DNA of 64,000 nucleotides from Gyromitra esculenta (GCA_038503075.1 JBCAML010000016.1:806001-870000), one strand, 5' to 3'. Shown: positions 20,511-33,605, counted from the first letter of the stretch. Translations and numbers: made by a program. The notes: generated by a model from the letters alone, not told the origin.

Positions 20511-21111
20511 TGGATTTTCTTTGTATTCATGTGTGATTTACGAGTTGAGTGTCTTTACGGTATGGAATGTTAACAGGTCATTTGTGTGTTATATTGCATG
20601 GCACTAGGCAGTAAGTACTAACCCTCTATATTTAGATGCTGTTCGAGCAGGTTTACTCTACTAACGATCAAGAAAATGAATATCTTTTATGCTAGTGTTC
20701 TATATCTCCAACTACTACTACTAATATAATTACGATTACTGTTAACAATGTTTTAGCAACAACATCAAACAGCATTATCTGCATGGTTTTACCTTACTAC
20801 AGATTTTTCAACTGCCACATGCAGCATCCTGGCTACCACTATTTACTTCCTTGTTACCAAATACTGTCCTTCTACTTTCTTTGAGACTGTTACCTTGTTA
20901 CCACCACAATCATTTTAACAGTCCCGGAACAATTTACCATTCTCTTGAGACTAATCACCCCTTAGTTTATTAAACTCTCCTGACCTTATTTTCCTCGTTA
21001 CCACTAATTTGCTACAGCATAACCATCTACTTTCCACTTCTTGATCTCTTAATTTTTTCGACATCAAATATTCACGACAATTGGCACCAGCACTGAACAC
21101 ACTACTATGAC

Positions 21112-24100
21112 TTATGATACCAACACCGCCAATCTCTCATATTCTTTCACAGCCTCAATGTCAAATTTTACTGCTAATGGATCAAAACAGGAGATACTGA
21201 CATCTTCCCAGCATTTGGCCCTACTTAACGCAGTATACGCCTGACCAGCACTAAAAAGGGTTTGATCTAATGCAACGCTAATATTGTTCAAGGAGAGCCC
21301 TTGAGTTTTGTGGATCGTGAGTGCGAAAGCATTTTGAATTGGCAACTGAGTCCCAGAATATAGGATTCCATAACTGCGAAAATGGACTGTATCAAGTTGT
21401 ATTTCCACCATCTACATTGCATGTTAGTTACTGACTGTTTAGTAAAAGATGCATATTTTCATCTTACCCGTATACCCTCAATAGTAGGGAATGCTACAGT
21501 CGGTAGTCCTTCTTCTCGAAGAGCAACTATCACCCCACAGGTCCCATTGGATACTCCAACAGAGAGTAATGTGTTATTTAAAAACATTACTTTTGCTCCA
21601 AGTACACAGACAACCTCCACAGGATAGTTGGTACCTTTTTTGAAGGTACGTTCATGTGATTCCTTTGATAGAAGTTGTCCTTCCTCTCGATCAATTGCAT
21701 GGAAGACATGTCTCATAGTGTCAGGTAGGGTATCAAGAAGAAGATTGTTGATTTTGTTGGCTGTTTGGCGAAAAGAGACCAAATAAGTTGTTAGGTAGGT
21801 TTTTGCAGGGGCGTGAAAGGCTTGAACTTTTTGTTGAATTATTTCACTGCTGGCAGGACTGATGTTGCCAAAGCGCAGATCGTTTAATAGGTTAAAAAAG
21901 GCTGGATCCTCACGCTGACGCATTGATTCCCTCAGAAATATTGGACTGAAAAGCCTCCATATTGGTGAAAAGAAAATCTTCTTTCCGGTGACAGGAGGCA
22001 ATTGCAACAAATCGCCCAAACACAATACATGGAGGTTACCAAAAGGCTTGATATTGTTGTGAAGGCGAGAGAGAGGATATGAATTCAAATAGGTCAGAGT
22101 TAACCATGGATATCTCATCAATAATCAGAACCCTGACTTTTTTGAGTTGGTGAAGCTTTTCCGTTGACTGAAAGATGTTCGATTTCAGTCCACCACCATC
22201 TCCATGACCACCAATGTGAAGGGCACAGTGAATCGTTTGACCATTTATGTTGTTGGCAGCTATTCCAGTAGGTGCAAGTAACAGGAACTCCATACGCTGA
22301 CTTGAAAACCATTGCTGTAAGGCACGAAGCAAATAGGACTTGCCAGTACCTGCAGGGCCAGTAATAAACAATTTCACTCCAGGGCTGCCTAAGCGAGCTT
22401 GAGCTACTGCTTGAGTAATGTTACAGTATGCCGTGTATTGATCTCCACGAAGATCAAATATTGCCATTGAGTTGGGGACTGGGAGTGGAGATTGTTGCAT
22501 CATAATTAACTGGTCTTGAATTACTGACTTCACGGATGCGCATTGACCATCGACAATCATATCAAGGAGTTCCAGGTAAATATCTGCTTGCTGAAGTGAA
22601 TGTTGATGGATTCCTGACTGGTATGTTGACATCAAATCATGATAGAGATTTGGAAACTGAGCTAACATGTGATCTTTGTAAGTAGTGAAGTTGCCGTTAC
22701 CAAAGATCTCTTCGTCAGATCTCCATGGCTTCAGTTGAAGAAGTTTGACGAAAAAGAATGAATCACCATCAGCTAAGCGACGATGAACAGTACGGATCAG
22801 GACAGGCTATATTCCATGTTAACAAATATTCAAGCAAACCTTTGACACAACTTTACCTTTTTACGGGCATATACAAAGTTTCCATTCTTGTCAGGCCAAT
22901 AATTGCCTTGACTTCTCCTTTTTCTCCGTTCCAGCTTATAATAGGAATGATAGTGGAAATATGTAAGTCTCTCAAACATGGGATGTGCTGGTCGAGCAAA
23001 ATACTTTTCTAATGCATCGGGATAGTAGGGTGTGTCATCGTCAGCTTGCTGTTCAAGAAATCAAGCAGGTTTGACAACTGATGTTTGTTCAGCAGGAATA
23101 GAGGTTGGAAGATACAAACAGCCACTCGACATTTGAAAGATGGGAAAGCTCAATAACAAAACCATGCACTCCATTGAACCCATCCTACGGGAAAGAAGAT
23201 GTGATGTGGTATGATTCTCACTCCTGATATCAACCAAAGATTTTGGTTCAGCTTTTGTGACATACTTTGAAATGTATTTTGCCAGACCTCCGGAAGTGCA
23301 GTACTGGACATTGCAATGAGCCTGCCACAGGAGAAGAAGTTGTGGGCAGTACGGAACAATATACTGATCAGCTTCAGTCAGCCTGCGGTATGTGTATCTG
23401 ACTTGTCCTGGCTTTTGGATCGTGATTGGTGACAATTCTGCAGGAAAGCCTTTACGGCATGGGCCTGTCATTGTATCATCACGCCCACAAAGATGGATAT
23501 GGCAGTGATGTATTTGATGCATCAAGACCAGCTCATACAACTCAGATTCCATTTCTGGATCAGGAATATCTGCACGGATAAAGGCTTTGCCAATTAACTC
23601 TGATTGATCAAATTCTTTCCAAAGAAGTGAATGAGTGTGAATAGCACCACGCAGTTGAAATTCATGACGTTCCACCAACTCCCGCAACTGACCAAAGCCT
23701 GAGACAGTTGATCCACGAAAATAGGTTGTTTTGATCCAGTGCCAACGTTCATAGTAGTATTGAATAGCATCCCATGGGCGATTGGAGGGTAAGGTATCAT
23801 GGTTGCCAGTTTGAAGGAGAATTTGCTGATACTTTGGCCAACGTTCTGAGAAGGTTGTGTGACAAATAGTGTTGGAACCCCAAATGTTTGAAGCATACAA
23901 CGAATCTTGGCCTCAGCAGTACTAAAAAAGGTATCACCAGTTCGAATAAACTTGGGAATCGTGGTAGTGAGTTCTTCGTTGAGGATGGACCAAGAACCAT
24001 ATTGACTGGGTTGGAGTAGTTGAGAAGCAGTATATCGTTGATCTGCTGATCGTTGAGCTTGGCCTTTGATTAATCTGCAATTATTTTGGAAGATGTGAGA

Positions 24101-25429
24101 GGCTTCAATTTCCATGTAAGTCCATGCAGGCCAGTAGTGGTCATCCCGATAATGTGAAACAATGGAGTTTAACTTTGTCTTGGTGTCCACCAACCGAGTG
24201 TTGTGATAAGGGATCCTTTCTTGTCGTGAAGCCAACTGCCAGTGACCCTGACCCCATGGATAGAGAACAGGAAACAAAAGAGGTTCTAAGGCAGGATCAG
24301 ATCGTGTGAGACCTATATGATGATGTTCAGGGCTTGAAGATGGACCTGGTAAAGATCCAACAGGCAGTCTGAATCCACGATGATCTTCGTTTGCTGTTGC
24401 TGATGTATAGTCAAAGGGATGGAGGACAAGATCTGGACGATTCATTGGACGTGACTCTTCTGGTGGAGCTAATGATGAGATAGAAGCAGTGGGAACTGGA
24501 TGACATTGCAAGTGAGTACGAACATCATATCTGTGATATAGTGGATTGTTTGCTAATAGCCAGTCACGGCAGTGTTGCAGATGTTGAATATCATGACCTT
24601 GATCAACCGAGTTATTGGAACTTTCCAAAAAAGCACCAATACAGCCACTAAACAATGCAACAGCACGTTCATTATTCGATAATGACATCTTCCCTACCTA
24701 ATTTCAGCACTCAATGTATTTGGAACACGAGATGGAAATCTTACCAGTGACAGTGCGGTAGGTAGCATAAGGATTAATTGTCTGAGAGTGACTTTGTGTG
24801 CGGCCCAAGCTTGTCTGCAGAGAAACAGGACTTAGGAAAATCCTAGAGCGTTGAGACAAACTGATAAGAACATCAGGCCATGGGCCTGCAGCTGGTGGTT
24901 CCCTGGGAGTTGTCTTGCAATGAGTACAGACAGCGATTTGTGGTGATCCACTTTTCATTCTCTCGGATACTGAAAAGCCTAAAACAGCTACAAGAGGATA
25001 AATTTTGTTATTATCCTTATCGATCCAGTTGACGTGACGTGGAAGCATCAATATGCCACAAAAAGAACATGGACAGTCAGGGAAATATGTGTCATAAGTG
25101 GTTCGAAACCTAGAAAGAAGTCGTTGAAAAGGTACATCAGGGCTAAAGATGCTTTGGATGGAGCTGTGGATGTTGGTTTTTGGTGAGGATTCCTTTCTAG
25201 TGTTGTCCAATCGTGGTCTTCTATTACTGGTAGACTCTGCGTATTGGCGAGATTGTTGATTACTATGTTGAACAAAACTAAAAGTAGAAAACAGGCCACC
25301 AGAATCCATCAGGATATCATCTGATGGTACAGCTGTCAATGCAATGGATTGTGATATATTCGTCATATCACCTGCTATTTGGGTGCTAGTTGTATGATGA
25401 GGGACATATGAGCGAAAGCGAATTGACAT
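21112..25429 (-). pseudogene. RepHel (right copy), frameshifted
   Basis: Same four-exon layout as the left copy, starting at ATG 25429. A one-base loss near 23870 in the Rep part and a five-base loss near 22070 in the helicase break the frame. The TGA between Rep and helicase is shared with the left copy. At the position of the left helicase TGA this copy has CGA. Walker A and B and the Rep motifs are all present in the separate pieces. Confidence 0.85.
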
Positions 25430-25539
25430 TTTGGTTTACTGAGTTTCTCTATCAGTAAAGCCCTTATATTATTCCACCATGACAAAATTGAAAATATAAA
25501 AAATATAAAAAAAAGATACAGTATCCAATCCTTCTATTG

Positions 25540-26787
25540 TTACATTTTATCCTTTCCTTTCCCTTGTCCTTTACCACCACGTTTAGACTTTGAAGACTGG
25601 ATGGACACTGCAGCAGACAATTCATCCTCGTCCGAAGAAGAATCAACCATATCAATAGTTTCCATAGGTAATGGCTGATCATCGGAACGCTCTGGACTAT
25701 GAAAAGGAGTACGACTCGCTCTTGCTTCTGGTCGTTTGAACAGATTGCTTCTATCAGCATCTCGTCCAAAGTTCAGCTTAGCTCGAATGGGCCCTACCAA
25801 TAGGAGTTGTGAGTATTGAAATCCACAATACTTGTTATATGCGAAACTGACCTGGTGATCCTGGTATTGTGCTTGAAGACATTCCCGATTTTGTAGGTGT
25901 TGCAGGACCACTGTCTGGATCTGGCTTAATTATCTTCATTGGACTTGGCAAGGTATTGACTGGGCCCAATAAAACCTTGTGTTTGGACTTCGGAGTTTGG
26001 AATATGGAGGCTTTGTCATCTTTGGGAACACCATCACGTGAGAAATTTATAGCGTGAGTTATCCCATATGCTATAATGTCAAATATTTAGTAAATTGAGA
26101 GCTAAAAAATTGGTGTTGAGTAATTGATGTGATCTTACCTCTATCTATATCACTCTCATAAATATACCTGAAAGCTATATCCAGTACTTTCCCCAAATGC
26201 AAATATTTAACCAACTTTGCGAACAATAGGACTTTGGTGTCAATCAAAAAGGTGAGAGCGCACTACAAGATTCAAATTAGCTTTGTCAAATTTGTTTTAA
26301 CGGGTGGAATAATTTAAGCTCTTACCAGCACATCTTCTTTAGCCTCACTATTATACTGATACATCTGACCTTGAAAGTGAGAATACGTTGTATTGGGCAT
26401 ATCTTCAAGATCCGAGAGCATAGTGACAGTTGATGTACAGAATGGATCATTGGAAATAAATTTGTCTGCAGGTGCGTTGTTCATAAGCTCGACATTACGG
26501 ATCAATGAGTACTACTTGTGTTATTAGCATAATCAAAAAGTATGAGGCATACAAAAGGATGATAGATGGTAGCCAACCTTTGGAGTGTTTCCAGCGAAAA
26601 AGATAACAGTGCCATAAAATAGGTATACTCGATCAGGATAGAGAGTGTTGTCGGTGTTTTGGTAGTACTTCACAGACACCTCACGGGATGCACCATCTGC
26701 ATCATGATGAAGGACTTTTGCCGATTTGAATCCACCCACACCAGAAATTGAGGAGATTCTGCCAACGAAAGAATAATAAATAGGCAT
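25540..26787 (-). CDS. Helitron RPA/OB-fold-like protein (right copy)
   Basis: Same five-exon structure as the left gene, from ATG 26787 to TAA 25542-25540. Visible changes are substitutions only, such as Glu for Lys in the SSSDKDEL region. That both copies stay open while RepHel decays may be chance or may indicate a younger inactivation of RepHel. The OB-fold assignment is inference. Confidence 0.55.
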
Positions 26788-27788
26788 GTGGAAATAATAC
26801 TTACAATTGATACTGTGTGAAAAATGTTCATCCAAAAGTGTGAGTTGGTAAAGGTAAGGGTGACTGAAGTAAACCGCGAATGTTTGAAAGAAGAAGAAGA
26901 AAGCGGAGAATGAAAACCCAGGTGGGAATCATGGGGTATTTAACACGTCATGTCCAAAGCTATAACACAGGAACTAATTATAACATACACACCAAAAGAG
27001 AAGCAATAAGCGAAACCAAGAGAAACCAAAAATTATGCTGATTCTGTACAGATATCAAAAAAGTGTGTGCAATTGAGCTTGACAACTGCTCTAAGATCAC
27101 ACGTACTACATACCAAACAGGTTTAATTGAGCAGGAAATAACTTGCCATGGGCTAAAATAGGAAATTGAATGCGGAAAGGCACATGGTGAAAGTTGATAG
27201 CTCAAACTAAGAATGAGGTGGATCAGCTGATTCAGAGCAAAAAGAAAGAATAAGAAGCGATCTGGTGCAAAATGTACGATGTCCAACACTATTCATACAA
27301 CAACAAAGTTGTAGGTGACGTAGGCTGAAAAAGCAACACAATCTAATGTTTAGTATGATTGTGTATCCAAGCATACGAATGATATTTGTGAAGGTTTGGG
27401 GAATGACATCACGAAGGGTTAGGGTTTTTGAATGTTGTTGAGAATGGTGAATCGAGCAATAATTAGCGTTGAAGTATTGAAGTGAGAAGACAAAAACACT
27501 AAAATTTTATGTTAGGATTGGCTCGAAGAAAGAACATGAAGGGAAAAGGTTCAAAAGTGAATTTGAATATTTCTAAAGCAAACTATTTGGATGATGTACC
27601 ATTCACGATACCTTATAAAAGTAATTAAACAATAACATGTGTTTTGATACATATAGCGATATCATATATAAAATCTAAATATCAAGAAAATCGATGTGCT
27701 TCCAAATCTGGCAAAAAGTGTCTAATCTGGTTTAGCGTTATATTAAACAGTAGGATCAACACACCTACTCAATTTTTTTAATGTTTAA
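26788..27788. other. Right Helitron 5' non-coding region
   Basis: Mirror of 7198-8199, with scattered substitutions. No gene seen. Confidence 0.5.
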
Positions 27789-27829
27789 TCAACCAAGATT
27801 AATAATAACCGACATGGTCGGGGATTGAA

Positions 27830-27905
27830 CGCTAGTCCATATGTGTGCATCATAAGCGAACTCAAGTCGTAACCAACTAAGCTACCAATAGGTATATCAC
27901 CAACC
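27830..27905 (-). other. tRNA-like sequence with A-box and B-box (SINE-head-like)
   Basis: On the minus strand, TAGCTTAGTTGGTTAC resembles a Pol III A box and GCGTTCAATCCCC a B box, about 50 nt apart. D and T stems do not pair well, so it is not a functional tRNA. It may be a tRNA-derived SINE fragment. It lies just outside the right Helitron and continues the central spacer sequence. Confidence 0.35.
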
Positions 27906-29143
27906 AGCAAAGGCCAAACAGGCTGCCTCTGCACCTGCCCCTAAGACTTCATCTTCCCCTCCCTCAACATCTCCCACCATGCGCGCTCGTCATTTGATTG
28001 TCAAACACGACGGCTCTCCCCTTTCTCAAGGGTCACCCACGGAACTCAGAGATAAACTTAACTCTGCCATTGGTTCCATCACCATCCAGTCTGTGGCAAT
28101 AGACACACATTCCCAGAATGTGTCATTGACGGTCATGAACAACATGTTTGCCAACACTCATTACAGGAAAGTTGGTCAATTCCTCCACATCATCCCAGGA
28201 GCTCGCTCCCTACACCTTGACGAACCATTGCACCAACTTGTTGTACACGGTATCCCCACCTCTATGGAGCCCTCCGCCATTCAGCAAGAACTCTGCAATT
28301 TCAACCCAGGCCTTATTATGGATATCCCCCCAGATGGCTCACACTACCTGAAAAACGAAGAGGAAAAACAGTTTCCTCAATTGTTATCACACTTTCTGGC
28401 CCCAAAGCTAACAAGATCGCCAACCGCACTCGCTTATCTGCCTTTTCTACCACTGTTAGATCTGAACACAAACTCCGCTTCGGACCCTCCACCCAGTGCT
28501 CCCAATGCCACAAATTTGGACACCACACCAACAAATGCCCCAATCAACCATGCTGTCGCTGGTGTGTTGGACTTCATCCCACTGCAGCTCATAGCTGCCC
28601 CACACTCTCTTGCTCAACTAAAGGCCGCCCCTGCTCTCACACTCTTGTCAAGTGTGTTAACTGTGATGGACCCCATGAGTCACACCTGAACAGCTGCCCA
28701 TCATGCCCTTCAAAGGCTTCCGCGCCCCCTCCGGCAGATGACCAGATGGACCTTTAAAAAGTAACTTTACTCATACTTGTTCAACCCCAACTAACTTTGA
28801 TTGGAATTTTCTGCTGGCTGCTCTTTACTTCCATTGTGGCTTTACTGTGGACTTTCTTCTACTGTTTCTCATTGTTTCTTTGGTTGTTGGTTACAGGTCT
28901 CTTTACTCTCATAGGCATTCGCTGTCAATCTTCCCTGCACCGTTAAGTCATTTATCGCAGGAACATCGTCTTGTTCTTTTGGAAGTACTTGGTTCGCCTT
29001 TCTTTTGTGTTCTCTCTTGTTACCCAGGTGGAATTAGGTGTTTATTTGGTGGGATAGGTTTTTTGACTTCATAACCTTTGTGTTGCATAAGCGGTTTTGT
29101 ACCTAGAAACAACAATCAAATGATTTAAACAAAAAAAAAAAAA
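27906..29143 (+). mobile_element. LINE B: LINE with ORF1 but no ORF2
   Basis: ORF1 coding sequence runs to TAA near 28759 and passes directly into a 3' UTR of about 320 bp. The UTR ends GCATAAGCGGTTTTGTACC, CAAATGATTTAAAC and poly(A) (to 29143). No endonuclease or RT is present. Three copies in the window share this structure, so it is a family trait rather than one deletion. The 5' end is truncated or not defined. Confidence 0.75.
27907..28759 (+). pseudogene. LINE B ORF1 (Gag-like, three CCHC-type fingers), frameshifted
   Basis: The frame is open from about 27907 through ATG 27979 (MRARHLIVKHDGSPLSQGS). A shift near 28350-28380 moves the reading to a second frame that holds CSQCHKFGHHTNKC, CRWCVGLHPTAAHSC and CVNCDGPHESHLNSC, then ends DDQMDL and TAA. 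CCHC fingers in ORF1 are typical of Tad/I-type LINEs and bind element RNA. Confidence 0.75.
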
Positions 29144-29146
29144 AAA

Positions 29147-29605
29147 CCTGAGGAAGCTGCCAAACTCAAAGACTCCATCCGCCTCTTCTCACGCTCCAGA
29201 AAATGCGAAAAGATGCACTCCTTCTCACCCATCACCCAATGTCGCAACTGCTACACCTTTGGACACACTGCTCCCCTTTGCAAACAAAAACACCCCACCT
29301 GCCCACTATGTGCAGAACACCATACCAGAGAACAACATCGTTGCGGCAACCCAGGCTGCGAAAAGGGTGGAAACACCAAGCCAGTGCCTGATTGCTGTGA
29401 AACCAAACCCCTCAAATGCTCCAACTGTGACAGCCATGAGCACTCAGCCACTTCACCAGAATGCCCTATCAAGGTAGACGCATTTGACACCCAATGCCAG
29501 AGAGCTTCCAAGATCCCCCTCCACCCCCTCTCACTACCCACCATTGAAATCCAGGCCCAGGACGACATGGTGGTAGACCCAGTCAGCCTAGTATCCCAGA
29601 ACTAA
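29147..29605 (+). CDS. LINE A ORF1, C-terminal part with CCHC fingers (partial)
   Basis: The open frame runs from the LINE B junction to TAA 29603-29605. Zinc knuckles visible include CRNCYTFGHTAPLC, a CPLCAEHHTREQHRC-type finger and CSNCDSHEHSATSPEC. The N-terminal part is lost. Its stop overlaps the ORF2 start as TAATG. Confidence 0.75.
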   Translation, partial: PEEAAKLKDSIRLFSRSRKCEKMHSFSPITQCRNCYTFGHTAPLCKQKHPTCPLCAEHHTREQHRCGNPGCEKGGNTKPVPDCCETKPLKCSNCDSHEHSATSPECPIKVDAFDTQCQRASKIPLHPLSLPTIEIQAQDDMVVDPVSLVSQN

Positions 29606-32600
29606 TGATGAGTCAAACCCAACAACACCTTACACCCAAACACTCCTTGCAGAAGGCAAAACAACCAACAGATTGTTCCACCCTCACTATTACACAACAC
29701 AATTGCAATGGGTCCAATAGTGTTTTCCTCTCCCTTTTTTCCTCTTTTGGTTTTAATCCACCTATGCTTGTTGCAATCCAGGAACCTCCTACCAGTCGCG
29801 ATACTGGCATACCCCTGGCAGCACCAGCCTATTCACTCATCACACCAACCACTACTGCTGGCGAAAAAGTACTCGCCTGTTTTTACATTCTCCGAAGCTT
29901 TGAATCCAGTATCTCCTTTGTTCCTTTATTATTTCTTAGAAATGACTTTTGTGGCATTTCCATTTCTTTTGTCAATACTGTGTTCAGCCGTTACCTTTCC
30001 TCTCTCTCCATCTACTGTGTCTATAACCGTCATGTATCCCGTTACTTGAGATCAGTCCCCCCTGAAACTGCATTTCCACCATCCCAACTCCCCACCCTCG
30101 TCCTAGGGGACTTCAACATACACCACTACGCTGCAGACCCTGAAAGAAAACTACAGTCATCAGACCTCTCACTATCAACCCCCTACTTTGAAGTGGCCAC
30201 TGAGCATGGCTACTCACTCCTCAACACCCCTGGATCCTTCACCAGATACTCCCCCGACCCAAATAGAAGGAATGGTGTGATCGACTTAGCGTTTGCTAAC
30301 ACACCACTTTCTCCCTACATCACCAAATGGCAAAACAAACTCCCAGCCTCAGGCTCCGACCACACTGTCATCTCTATCACTATCAAAAAACCACAACTCC
30401 GTCAATCATTTTCTTCGCCCAACTGGGCTCTCACTCCCTGGCCTCTGCTCAAAACAACAATTGCATCCTTTACTCTCTCACTCATTACCAACGACATCCA
30501 AACTTGGTTCAGTGACAATCTCAAGACTTTGACACAACCTATTGTCGCATGCACACCTTCCAAACGTCCATCCAAGTGGTCAAAAGCATGGTGGACACCC
30601 GACATTTCACAACTTCGCACCATATTCCACTCCGTTGCCAGAGACCTCAAAAGAGGATTGGCAACTAACTTTGAACTCAAGTCAGCAAGGTATGCCTACT
30701 TTGGCGCAATCAAAAAGGCCAAAGCAAAACACTTTAATGAATTCATCAGCAATGCTGGTGTTAAAGATCTCTGGGCAGCCAACCAGATGAAAAAACCCAA
30801 AGATGCTGACAACCTCCCCACCTTCCCAAACATCACCTCCTCCACCCAACTCAACAAAGCTCTCATCTCACACTTCTTCCCACCACAACCACCTACACCC
30901 ACTCCTCCATGCTTCCTCCACCATAACGTACCACCTATTACAAAGGAAGAAGTGTCCAAAGCACTCAGTAAATCCTCAAACACTTCTACCCCCGGCCCAG
31001 ACCAAATCCCATATGGAGTCTGGAAACACATTCACGCCCTCAATCCAGACGCTATTGCTTCTCTCCTCACTCCTCTCCTACAACACAGCATCCACCCCAG
31101 CTCACTGAAAGCAGCCAATGGCATTGTCATACCAAAAGCTGGCAAAGCTTCCTACAGCGAACCATCCTCCTTCCACATTATTGTTCTTCTGGAAACTATC
31201 TACAAGATCCTGGAACGGATTGCAGCATTCCACCTCTACAATCATGCTCTCATTGCTGGCCTAATCCACCCCAACCAACTAGGCTCACTCCTAGGCAAAA
31301 GCATCTCCGATGCTGGAACAACACTTCTCCATGAAATCAAGCTTCTCCAAGCATCCGGAAGCAAGGTTTCATCAATCTTCCTCGACATCAAAGGAGGCTT
31401 TGATAACATCAGGGCCAACACTCTCACCAAACAGCTGAGGAAAAAAGACACTCCTGAATATCTTGTTCACTGAGTCCTCTCCTTTCTCTCCAATAGATTC
31501 TGTCGCCTACTCTTCAAAGGTAGCCCTTTCACCTTTGAACCAATAGACGTCGGTATAGCCCAGGGTTCCACAATCTCCTCACTGCTCTTCATCATCTATG
31601 TCGCCCCACTCCACCAGGTCAAACTAGCAAAGGGCATCACCCTCTCCTATGTTGACGACTTCAGTCTCACTGTTGCATCTTCCTCAGAAAGATCCAACAT
31701 ACAACAGCTGCAACGTGCCTGGAACTACCTACAATGTATTGGGTCAGTCCTAGACATTTCATTCTCCATCACCAAAACAGATTTCATCCACTGGAGAACA
31801 GAAAGAGACCAATCCTCTTTTTGCAACCTCCCCATCTCACTCAACAACAATCTCTTCTTCCCTCTTAAAGTTGTTAAATGGATCGGCCTTTGGTTTGAAG
31901 CCAACCTGTCACCATTCCACCACTTCAAACAACGCTTTTTGAAAGCCAACAAAACATTTCTTCTACTCCGCTGCCTGTCCCCAGCTGGGACAGGCCTCAC
32001 CTCACACAACAACAGAAGATTGGCCCAGGCCGTCATTCTTCCCACAATGCTTTATGGCTCTGCTGTCTTCACCCCCAGCAACTCCTCTCTTACTCTCCTT
32101 CAACGCCTTTGGGACAAAGTACTTCGCTGGGTCACCAACTGCTTTACATCAACCAACTCACTCACCTTGTGCCCAAACGCAGCACTGCTCCCAATCAATG
32201 TACTGTGTTACAAATACCGTCTCCAGTTTGCTATTCGCAGCATGGCTGCTTCACCACATCACAACCCCATCTCAGGCAGGTTCCCTAGTAATTTCCCACT
32301 TGAGGATCCCTTCAGAACGCCATCACATCACCACCTCCTCATGGGTGTATCAACGAACTTGAAAACATGGACATCCAAAGCCAAAACCAATAAACCACTC
32401 CCAATTGACCAACTGTGTGTTATGATCAATAACACACTACAAAGCAATCTCACACCCTCCTCTGAACCACCTACCATCACACCAGCAACGGTCCAAGAGC
32501 TCACCATGACTCTTTGGGCTACCTCACGCCCCCCTCCCTGCTATTACACCCACCCTCTCTCCACCATTGCACCAACCTTCATGAGATTGGATCGCTTCAT

Positions 32601-32967
32601 GAGCGGGAGACACCACCAATTCCGTGCCCACAAAAGCTACCTCGCCGCCCACCAGTCCTGGCATTCCCAGGGCCTCTCTAAACGCTGCCCCAGATGCCAA
32701 GAGGAAGACGAAGACCTTGAGCATGCTATCCTTCGCTGCCCAGCTAGAGCAGAAGCCAGAGAAAAGTTCATCCCTGACCTAATCTCTGTTGAAGATATCT
32801 GGAACGATCCTACCCAACTGCAACCATTCGTTAATTATATTCACCACACTATGACCGGCTACCCACCTAAGTGGAATAACTGGCACCCTCTATCACTCAC
32901 TGGAACCTCGGATCAGTTATCTTCTGCAGTTTCTGTTTCTTCATCTACTTTTTCTTTACTATTTTAG
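29605..32967 (+). pseudogene. LINE A ORF2: APE endonuclease, reverse transcriptase, C-terminal finger; one stop
   Basis: 1,121 codons in one frame, interrupted only by TGA 31471-31473. The N-terminal APE domain shows TITQHNCNGSN, VAIQEP and LGDFNIHHY. The RT shows PGPDQIPYGVWKHI, a divergent FLDIKGGFDNI block, DVGIAQGSTISSLLF and LSYVDDFSL (YVDD). A C-terminal C-x2-C-x8-H-x4-C finger is CPRCQEEDEDLEHAILRC. No RNase H is evident, unlike LINE C. APE nicks the target and RT copies the RNA there. The TGA sits between the first catalytic Asp block and YVDD, so this copy is inactive unless read through. Confidence 0.9.
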
Positions 32968-33226
32968 TACCTAAATTGTTACTTCTCCTTACTTATGAAA
33001 GTCATAAATTGAGGGATCATTGTTATGATCAATGGGGTCACTTCCCTATAGGTACACCTATAGGTTTGGTTTATTTATTTTTCCTTTGTATCTTTCTTTT
33101 GTTATCCTGGGGCGTGGATGGTTACTGTTGGGGACAGGTGTTTTGACTTCATAACCATTGTGTTGCATAAGCGGTTTTGTACCTAGAAACAATAATCAAA
33201 TGATTTAAACAAAAAAAAAAAAAACC
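32968..33226 (+). other. LINE A 3' UTR and poly(A) tail
   Basis: From TTTTGACTTCATAACC (about 33140) to the A run at 33212-33226 the sequence matches the LINE B 3' end over about 85 bp. The rest of the UTR is unrelated to LINE B. The shared tail is probably the RT recognition signal. Confidence 0.8.
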
Positions 33227-33605
33227 TTGAAACTATTAGTGAGGGAAATGCAAAATGCTTTATAAAATGACTATGATGTCACTGTGAAAAGGCCAATGTG
33301 AACAGATAGAGTAAAGGGCTCCGGCTTTTGAGCTTTGCGATTTAGAATTGAAAAGTTAATGTCAAATCATCATATATTGACTCCTGATTGTTGGTGCTAA
33401 GGTGAACTGTTACTACACTACATTGTGAAGGAGAAAGTGAGATTCAAAGTTATAGAAAGATATATGTGATAGTAGTAGGTGTAGTATTATATAATACCAT
33501 TACTATATGATATGTTATATCTTTAAAACAAATATGTATTACTTCAAAACTGATGTGAAGCTGAATTAGGATATTTGTCCTTGATTGGGTAAGGTGTTGG
33601 TTGCA

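Larger units (their letters stand above)
18035..27788 (-). mobile_element. Right Helitron, inverted relative to the left one
   Basis: Reverse complement of the left element with roughly 1% differences by eye. The CTAG end is at 18035-18038 and the TTAAAC end at 27783-27788. Insertion is at TT in a sequence unrelated to the left insertion site. RepHel and the dioxygenase-like gene are broken by short deletions here, whereas the RPA-like gene stays open. Tail-to-tail placement with the left element makes a 20-kb imperfect palindrome. Confidence 0.85.
29144..33226 (+). mobile_element. LINE A: non-LTR retrotransposon with APE-RT ORF2
   Basis: Contains the end of ORF1, a full ORF2 (29605-32967) and a 3' UTR ending in the same GCATAAGCGGTTTTGTACC, CAAATGATTTAAAC and A-run tail as LINE B (to 33226). 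The ORF1 start is missing because LINE B abuts at 29144. One TGA interrupts ORF2; otherwise this copy is well preserved. Confidence 0.85.

Noticed and set aside
7198..27788. Palindrome as an assembly artefact
   Set aside because: The arms differ by many substitutions and small indels, have different flanks, and each flank pair restores a plausible empty site.
27830..27905. A functional tRNA gene
   Set aside because: A- and B-box-like motifs are present but D and T stems do not pair and no acceptor stem is seen.
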